Below are positions 58,627 through 64,000 of a stretch of DNA of 64,000 nt, in pieces (position 1 is the first letter of the stretch; every line of letters starts with the position of its first letter). This stretch comes from Paenibacillus flagellatus (GTDB lineage: Bacteria > Bacillota > Bacilli > Paenibacillales > NBRC-103111): assembly GCF_003217775.1 (NCBI RefSeq), contig NZ_QJVJ01000013.1, forward strand, positions 1 through 64,000, in the 5' to 3' direction. The notes below the pieces were generated by a model that worked only from the letters and a program-made list of their open reading frames with translations, made no database searches and was not told where the DNA came from. A program made the translations under genes and the position numbers.

Positions 58627-58656
58627 AAAGACCCAATCTGGCTTTACTGGGTCTTT
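58627..58656. terminator. Terminator of the YheC-like gene
   Basis: AAAGACCCA and TGGGTCTTT inverted repeat, 12 bases beyond the minus-strand stop at 58669; usable in both directions. Confidence 0.78.
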
Positions 58657-58668
58657 ACCACGTCCATT

Positions 58669-59379
58669 TCAGTTTTTCTTCCTCAGCCTTTCAAAAGGCT
58701 TCATGCTCGGTTTCAGGTTGGGCTCGATGATCCATATCCGAGCGTCGGAGTCCAAGCCAATATCGAACCCGATCACATGGGTCGGGTAATACCTGCCTAG
58801 ATGCTTGGATGCGGTTAAGCATACTTTTTGCATTTTCTTTATTAATTTTTTGGTGGAGGTCGACTTCATACGTGCACATTCGATCGCCTCCTCGACCGGA
58901 ATGATTCGATTGGATACGTTGGTGACCACGTACCCTTCCTCGGCCACTTTGGCAAACATCCCTTTTATTTTCCAAGAAGCGTTTCGGCCGGTTCTCCGCA
59001 CGACGATTCTTATATCGAAGGGTCGTTTATCGAGCCGGGCTAGAGGGATCCACTGCTGCACGATATAGTCGCGGTCGCGGGTCATGTTTCGGATTCGATA
59101 CCAGGTCGGCCGCTTTCCGTCCCGGATCATGGTTTTGTTTTCCGTCTGTATGGCGTAACGGCTTCGTTCCAACCGAGCGACTCGAATGATGCCGTATCCG
59201 GAGTTTCCCGTGCATGGCTTCATTATGGCCATTCCATCCTTTTCAAGGTACCGCCATACCCTCCGGCGGGAAAGCTTGTGTGTTGCGGGCAAAAAGGGAG
59301 CAAGCTTCTTTGACGCTTTCAAAATCTCGTATTTGGTCCATTTGTCGGAACCATAAGCTTTACGGATCGCGGCTTTCAA
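58669..59379 (-). CDS. YheC/YheD-type endospore coat-associated ATP-grasp protein
   Basis: Protein of 236 residues. AAIRKAYGSDKWTKYEILK at the start, KPCTGNSGYGIIRV (nucleotide loop), YIVQQWIPLARLDKRPFDIRIVV and IGFDIGLDSDARIWIIEPNLKP (metal-binding Asp/Glu/Asn) mark the ATP-grasp fold of spore coat-associated YheC/YheD. I chose TTG 59379, six bases after GAGAGGG; this start overlaps the stop of the GMC gene (TTGA). The frame is open further upstream, but that part is antisense-free shadow of the GMC gene. The coupling to an oxidoreductase suggests a joint role, possibly in spore formation. Confidence 0.82.
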   Translation of the reverse strand: MKAAIRKAYGSDKWTKYEILKASKKLAPFLPATHKLSRRRVWRYLEKDGMAIMKPCTGNSGYGIIRVARLERSRYAIQTENKTMIRDGKRPTWYRIRNMTRDRDYIVQQWIPLARLDKRPFDIRIVVRRTGRNASWKIKGMFAKVAEEGYVVTNVSNRIIPVEEAIECARMKSTSTKKLIKKMQKVCLTASKHLGRYYPTHVIGFDIGLDSDARIWIIEPNLKPSMKPFERLRKKN

Positions 59380-61070
59380 TGTCGACCCTCTCGAATAAAT
59401 CGTGCCGCATTCAAGCCAATCATCTGGGAAGGAATCGAGGTATTGCCGTCCGGCAGCACCGGAGCGATCGAAAGATCGGCGACTTTCAGTCGCTTGGTAC
59501 CGAATACATTCAAGTATCCGTCCACGACGCCGTCCCGCTTCGACTTTGCCATTCGGCAAGTTCCGCCAAAATGAAACGTATTGCCGTAAGAGGCGATGAC
59601 ATAGCTTGCAAGCCTTTCCCGCTTGGCTTCTTCATCCGTCATCTGGAAGATCGGCTCGGGCGGGTAAACGACTTTATATACGCCGTCCGGATCCATCTGT
59701 CGAGCACGCGTAATGATGTTGTAAGTCTCGATGTACTGATCCACCAAATAATTTAGATCATCTGGATCCGCGAGCGCATGAATCTGGACGGTCGGATTGG
59801 ATTGCGGATCGCTGTGCGTAGCGAGTATGGTCCCTCTGCTTTTCGGGTTCAGGTCAAAAATCCCGATGCTGAATACGTTGGTCGACTTCTCGGGGTCAAA
59901 TTGCCAATTGTTGATGGAGACTTCTTGAACCGGAACGAAGAAGGGGGCCGGCAAACCGATTAATTGCAATCGTCTTCCCGGGCCATGCTGCTTGGCAAAG
60001 GCCCCCAATACGACCGGTTGATCGGGATCCGCCAACGAAGCTTCGACAAGACGACTTGTTTCGATCTCGATTCCCATCCCGACGGAATTGTGAACTTGCA
60101 AATGATGACCGACATTCGGATTGTCGATGATCGTTTCGATCCCCGCTCTGGCTAAATCGGCCGTCCCGCCGATCCCCGAACGCTGCAAAATAACGGAGGA
60201 GAAAATACCCGCAGAAAGAATAATGCCTTTCCGCGCAAACGCCCTTTGCGATTGGCCGTTCCGAATATAGTCTACGCCGACCGCAATGTGAACGCCCCCC
60301 TTGCGTCGGAATACGATTTTATCCACCGTCGTTTTGGCGAGAATCGTCAATTTCCTGCGCCCGACCCCGAATTCATCCGGCTCGAATTCGTTGCCTTGCG
60401 TGACGATGCTTTTATTCAAGTAGCCCGTGGCCGTCGAGGAACGAACGAAATGTCCGTTCACTTCCTTTTGAATATATTGCGATTGGACAAAGGCGCAGTC
60501 CCGGATACCCGTGTTGTAGTCTTCGACAATGGGAATGTTTAACACGTCCGAAGCCGCCTGGGCTAATGTAAAGGTAAGCCCGTCACGGGGGATAAGCTGC
60601 TGTCTGATATGAATGGGGCCTTTTCGCCCGCGTTCGCCCGGCGCTTGCGTCATTCCCGTATAGCTCTCGTTTCGTTTGAATAACGAACGGATCGAGTCAT
60701 AGCTTCATTGCGTACCCGCTAGCTCGGACCATACGTCATACAGGTGCCTGCTTCCGCGTACGGCGTACATGTAATTATGCGCCGATCCTCCGCCGATCAC
60801 CCGGCCTGCCGAAACGGGAAGCGTACGAGAAATGTTGGGCTCGAGCGAAGTGGAGGAAACAAAACTGAATCGGCTATCGGAGGCGTGAAGGGCAGCTTCA
60901 AGCAGCGAAGCGCTTCTTAGCTGTTTGGTCCCATTGATTCCTGCTTCCAGGACCAGCACGGAGCCCTTTTTGTCATCCGTTAAGGCTTTGGCGATAACGC
61001 CTCCTGCTGTTCCAGCGCCGATTACGATGTAATCGAACGTATCCGCTCCGGATGGAGGGCGAACTCCCAT
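59376..61070 (-). pseudogene. GMC oxidoreductase gene interrupted by one in-frame TGA
   Basis: The two parts (61070-60705 and 60704-59376) are in the same reading frame and together give a normal GMC protein of about 564 residues. The N-terminal part has DYIVIGAGTAGGVIAKAL and AGRVIGGGSAHNYMYAVRG. The C-terminal part has GIILSAGIFSSVILQRSGIG, GNTFHFGGTCRMAKS (catalytic His position) and GNTSIPSQMIGLNAARF. The stop is TGA at 60707-60705 (codon about 122) in GTQ-stop-SYDSIRSLF, where Trp (TGG) is expected. It is a single-base change, a sequencing error or a readthrough site. The start may instead be GTG 61079. The protein belongs to a different GMC branch from the one at 1465. Confidence 0.82.
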
Positions 61071-61079
61071 TCCATACAC

Positions 61080-61341
61080 ATCCTTTATTGGGGATTAAGA
61101 TACAGCATAGTATGCAGGAGGGGCTCGCCCGCCTATGGGTAAACGCGGAATAGGGTAGCGGCGGGAGGATAACGTCTGTCGGCCGATGGCGGATTCATCT
61201 AGCCGTGCACGAAACGGCCATGCATAATCCCGGTCCGTGAGGTCGGGATGTATGGCTATGCGTTTTGCCGTTTCCGTCGTTTCATGTAAAATGACGTAAT
61301 AGGACCGTACCGGAACCATCGACCTGAAGAGGGGGGCGTTT
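61080..61341. other. Divergent intergenic region
   Basis: About 260 bases between the broken GMC gene and the response regulator gene. I see a probable promoter for the latter (next entry) and no gene. Confidence 0.4.
61265..61292 (+). promoter_or_regulatory. Promoter of the two-component operon
   Basis: TTGCCG (61265-61270), 16 bases, TAAAAT (61287-61292). Confidence 0.5.
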
Positions 61342-62049
61342 ATGCAGACGATTATGATCGTGGAGGATGACCCGAAAATTGCGGAGCATTTGCAAGTCTA
61401 TATGGATAAATACGGCTTCCGGACGGTCAAGGTGACCGATTTCCAGGCCGTCATGGACGCCTTCCATGAACATTCGCCCCATCTGGTGCTGCTGGATATC
61501 AATCTGCCGAGATATGACGGCTACTATTGGTGCAGGCAAATTCGCAAGGAGTCGATTTGTCCGGTTATTTTTATTTCGGCTCGAGTCGGAGAAATGGATC
61601 AGGTTATGGCATTGGAAAACGGCGGCGACGACTTTATTACGAAGCCGTTTTCCCCGGAGGTCGTGATGGCGAAAATCCGCAGCCAGCTTCGCCGCGCCTA
61701 TGGAGAATATGCGTCCAAAGCGGAGGAGCGCGTGCTCGAGCGGGACGGGCTGAAGCTTTTTCCGGAAAGGCTGGAAATGGGCTTCGATACCCAAACGGTA
61801 TCGTTATCGAGGAAGGAAGCCGATATTATCGAAAGCCTGATGGAGCGCTACCCGCGGGTGGCGGGCCGGGAGGATCTTCTGGAGAAGCTGTGGGACGACC
61901 AAGCGTACGTGGATGAGAATACGTTGAATGTCAATATAACAAGGGTCCGAAAAAAGTTTCAGCAGCTCGGCATTCCGGATGCGGTGGAAACCGTCCGCGG
62001 CGCCGGATACCGGTTGAATGTCACATGGGCCATCGAGGGAGAGAAATGA
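61342..62049 (+). CDS. BceR-like OmpR-family response regulator
   Basis: Protein of 235 residues. The receiver domain (about 1-115) has acidic residues in VEDDPK, the phosphorylated Asp in LLDINLPRYDGYYWC (about 51) and the switch Lys in ITKPFSP. The C-terminal winged helix contains TLNVNITRVRKKFQQLG and VRGAGYRL. The YDGYYWCRQIR sequence is typical of the BceR/YxdJ group that answers peptide antibiotics. The stop overlaps the kinase start (ATGA). AGAGGGGGG precedes the ATG. Confidence 0.9.
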   Translation: MQTIMIVEDDPKIAEHLQVYMDKYGFRTVKVTDFQAVMDAFHEHSPHLVLLDINLPRYDGYYWCRQIRKESICPVIFISARVGEMDQVMALENGGDDFITKPFSPEVVMAKIRSQLRRAYGEYASKAEERVLERDGLKLFPERLEMGFDTQTVSLSRKEADIIESLMERYPRVAGREDLLEKLWDDQAYVDENTLNVNITRVRKKFQQLGIPDAVETVRGAGYRLNVTWAIEGEK

Positions 62050-63050
62050 AACTATTTGCAAGAGAGCACGCCTTGTTGATAGCCGTTCAGACGGTGCAGT
62101 TGTTCGTCGTGTTATCCATCTACTGGCTGGATGGCTATCGTTCCATTCTTCCGGCGCTTTACGCGGCTTTCCTCGGCTTTTTCTTTCTCGCTTGCTACCT
62201 GTCCTACCACTATGTCAGCCGCCGCAGATTCTACAAGCGCCTCGGCGAACCGCTCGGGTCGCTGGACGACTCCTTGCAAAGGTCGGAGGAACAAGCTCCC
62301 GTGTCGGCGGCGCTCGATCGGCTGCTGAGGGATCAATACCGGCTATATAAAAATCAGATCAAAACGTTGGAGCAGCAGCAGGAGCAGCATTTGAAGTTTA
62401 TGGATCAATGGGTGCATCAGATGAAGACGCCGCTGTCCGTCATCGAGCTTACGGCGAAAAATCTGGATGAACCCGACTCGTCCAATATTCGGGAAGAGAC
62501 GGAACGCATGCAGACGGGATTGAACACGATTCTTTATATGGCAAGGCTTCGAGCGATCGAACAGGATTTTTATATCAAGCCCGTGCTCTTGTCGAGAATC
62601 GTTCACGAGGTTAACAACGAGAACAAACGTTTTTACATCCGCAGCCAAGTATACCCGAAGCTGGTGGAAGAGAAGCAAGGGATTACGGTGGAAACGGATG
62701 AGAAATGGCTGTTTTTCATGCTGTCCCAACTGATTCATAATGCAGTCAAGTATTCGTCCGGAACAAGCGACAGCATCGTCGTGTCCATCTGCGAGAAGGC
62801 CGGAGAAGCGGTGCTGGAGGTAAAAGACTTCGGAGTCGGCATACCGGAAACGGACAAGAAGCGGGTGTTCGATCCTTTCTATACGGGCGAAAACGGTCGT
62901 ATTTTCCGCGAATCTACCGGCATGGGGCTATATGTAACGAAAGAGGCGGCCCTCTACCTCGGGCACCGCATCGAGCTGGAATCGGAGGTAGGCCGGGGGA
63001 CAGCCATCCGCCTTATTTTTTCCCGCTCACAAAACATTACACCCTTGTAA
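62046..63050 (+). CDS. BceS-like intramembrane-sensing histidine kinase
   Basis: Protein of 334 residues with only two transmembrane helices near the N-terminus (about 10-60) and almost no extracellular loop, as in kinases that sense through their ABC partner. DHp His in FMDQWVHQMKTPLSVIEL (about 130), N-box QLIHNAVKYSSG, G-boxes VKDFGVGIPETD and STGMGLYVTKEAA. ATG 62046 overlaps the response regulator stop. The stop codon is part of the operator at 63037. Confidence 0.9.
   Translation: MKLFAREHALLIAVQTVQLFVVLSIYWLDGYRSILPALYAAFLGFFFLACYLSYHYVSRRRFYKRLGEPLGSLDDSLQRSEEQAPVSAALDRLLRDQYRLYKNQIKTLEQQQEQHLKFMDQWVHQMKTPLSVIELTAKNLDEPDSSNIREETERMQTGLNTILYMARLRAIEQDFYIKPVLLSRIVHEVNNENKRFYIRSQVYPKLVEEKQGITVETDEKWLFFMLSQLIHNAVKYSSGTSDSIVVSICEKAGEAVLEVKDFGVGIPETDKKRVFDPFYTGENGRIFRESTGMGLYVTKEAALYLGHRIELESEVGRGTAIRLIFSRSQNITPL
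63037..63050 (+). promoter_or_regulatory. BceR-type operator upstream of the exporter genes
   Basis: TTACA-CCCT-TGTAA is a perfect copy of the TNACA-N4-TGTAA inverted repeat recognised by BceR-like regulators. It includes the kinase stop codon. A weak promoter (TAGTGA 63072-63077, 17 bases, TATGCT 63095-63100) lies at the expected distance downstream. Confidence 0.72.
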
Positions 63051-63140
63051 GGGAATTGAAAGCCTAATCGATAGTGAAGGTCGACAAGCCGCGTTATGCT
63101 AGTCACAGATCAAGGAGCGTAAGCGGAAAGGAGATCGGTC

Positions 63141-63905
63141 ATGCTGAACGTAAAACAAGTGAGCAAGCTATATGATGGAAAAATCACCTACCGTGCTTTG
63201 ACGGATATCGATTTAACGATCGATCGAGGCGAATTTGTCGGGGTGATGGGTCCGTCCGGCAGCGGGAAGACGACCCTGCTCAATATTATCGCAACGATAG
63301 ACGAACCGACCACGGGAGAAGTTTTGATCGACGGAAGCAATCCCCACCGCCTCAAAAAAGACGAGCTGGCCAAATTTCGCCGTCGGGAATTGGGCTTCGT
63401 CTTTCAGGATTTTAACCTGCTCCACACCTTGACGGTGGAGGAGAATATCGTGCTGCCGTTAACCTTGGACGGCAGTAAAGTGGCCGAAATGAAACAAAAA
63501 GCGAACGCGATAGCCGAAAAGCTCGGAATATCGGAAATCATGAAAAAACGCACGTATGAAATTTCCGGGGGCCAAGCACAAAGAACGGCTGTCGCCAGGG
63601 CGATGATTCATTCGCCCAAGCTGCTGCTTGCCGATGAGCCGACGGGAAATTTGGATTCCAAGTCCTCCAAAGATGTCATGGAAATGCTGGAATCCATCAA
63701 TCGCGACGAGCGGACGACGATGATGCTTGTCACTCACGATCCTCTAGCGGCAAGCTATTGCAACCGGGTCGTGTTTATTCGCGACGGAAGGCTGTATTCG
63801 GAAATTCACAGAGGCGACAATCGCCGGGCCTTCTTCCAGAAGATTATCGACACGCTTTCTTTGTTGGGAGGAGAAGCCAATGACCTTTCGACAATTCGCG
63901 TTTAA
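63141..63905 (+). CDS. BceA-like ABC transporter ATPase
   Basis: ATPase of 254 residues. Walker A is GPSGSGKTT (about 38-46), the Q-loop VFQDFNLLHTLT, the signature ISGGQAQRTAVARA and Walker B LLLADEPTGNLD, followed by the H-loop VTHD. It belongs to the MacB-like group and pairs with the large permease encoded next, forming an antimicrobial peptide resistance module with the kinase upstream. AAAGGAG precedes the ATG. Confidence 0.92.
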   Translation: MLNVKQVSKLYDGKITYRALTDIDLTIDRGEFVGVMGPSGSGKTTLLNIIATIDEPTTGEVLIDGSNPHRLKKDELAKFRRRELGFVFQDFNLLHTLTVEENIVLPLTLDGSKVAEMKQKANAIAEKLGISEIMKKRTYEISGGQAQRTAVARAMIHSPKLLLADEPTGNLDSKSSKDVMEMLESINRDERTTMMLVTHDPLAASYCNRVVFIRDGRLYSEIHRGDNRRAFFQKIIDTLSLLGGEANDLSTIRV

Positions 63906-64000
63906 TAACGTCGCCCGCAACAAGAGGCTGTATGCGGCCTATTTTCTTAGCAGCATGTTTACGGTCATGGCCTTTTTTACGTTTGCCGTCTTTGCCTTTC
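63880..64000 (+). CDS. BceB-like ABC transporter permease (5' end, partial)
   Basis: Begins at ATG 63880, 26 bases before the ATPase stop and behind GGAGGAG. The visible part reads MTFRQFAFNNVARNKRLYAA followed by a first transmembrane helix (YFLSSMFTVMAFFTFAVFAF). The start FRQFAFNNVARN is typical of BceB/FtsX-like permeases with ten helices and a large extracellular domain, the peptide sensor of such modules. It runs out of the window. Confidence 0.85.
   Translation, partial: MTFRQFAFNNVARNKRLYAAYFLSSMFTVMAFFTFAVFAF

Overview
The window is a chromosomal segment of a Gram-positive, endospore-forming, GC-rich Bacillota, most likely a Paenibacillaceae member (Paenibacillus/Cohnella type). Supporting signs are strong AAGGAGG-type ribosome binding sites, sigma-A promoters, hprK, crh, cggR, CtsR and BceRS-type regulation, a YheC-type spore coat protein, HisZ-dependent short HisG, and a gene order from hprK to ssrA that closely follows Bacillus subtilis.

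Layout. 1-990: the 3' end of a 23S rRNA gene, seven tRNA genes and a terminator. 1000-5730: a minus-strand cluster (thiamine-binding protein; GMC oxidoreductase with gluconate 2-dehydrogenase subunit 3; small membrane protein; LarA-type racemase). 5726-8995: a tandem NlpC/P60 wall protein, a PucR-type regulator and an MsmX/UgpC-type ABC ATPase. 9061-22973: a catabolic island apparently controlled by one GntR/FCD repressor (14380-15021). TTGTTGACAA operators sit on its own promoter and on three others. They control a CUT1 sugar importer without an ATPase plus a PIG-L deacetylase, a second PotABCD-like importer with an enolase-superfamily enzyme, zinc alcohol dehydrogenase, HAD phosphatase and UlaG-like lactonase, and an uncharacterised protein at 9061. 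The substrate is unknown.

23150-56068: the conserved core block. It holds hprK-lgt-ppaX-acetyltransferase, the hisZGDBHAF-IE operon (HisA is of the eukaryotic HIS6 type), a divergent PRPP synthetase, a TPR protein, trxB, glcK, rapZ-yvcK-whiA-crh, an envelope protein behind an ECF-type promoter, clpP with a CtsR box, tRNA-Arg, the glycolytic operon cggR-gapA-pgk-tpiA-gpmI-eno with its CggR operator, an M50-like protein, secG, rnr and smpB. 56274-58580: ssrA (tmRNA) followed by a small accessory stretch (DUF488, HNH, csp, YdjO-like) bounded by two degenerate copies of the ssrA 3' end, which look like integration scars. 58669-61070: a YheC-type ATP-grasp protein coupled to a GMC oxidoreductase gene broken by one in-frame TGA. 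61342-64000: a BceRS-type two-component system and the start of its BceAB-type exporter, with a matching operator.

The genes combine central carbon control (HprK, Crh/HPr-like protein, CggR, GlcK, YvcK, glycolysis), histidine synthesis with its PRPP supply, and a large import and catabolism module of unknown substrate. Most of the core is ordinary. The catabolic island, the eukaryotic-type HisA, the atypical PRPP synthetase and the ssrA scars are the least ordinary parts.
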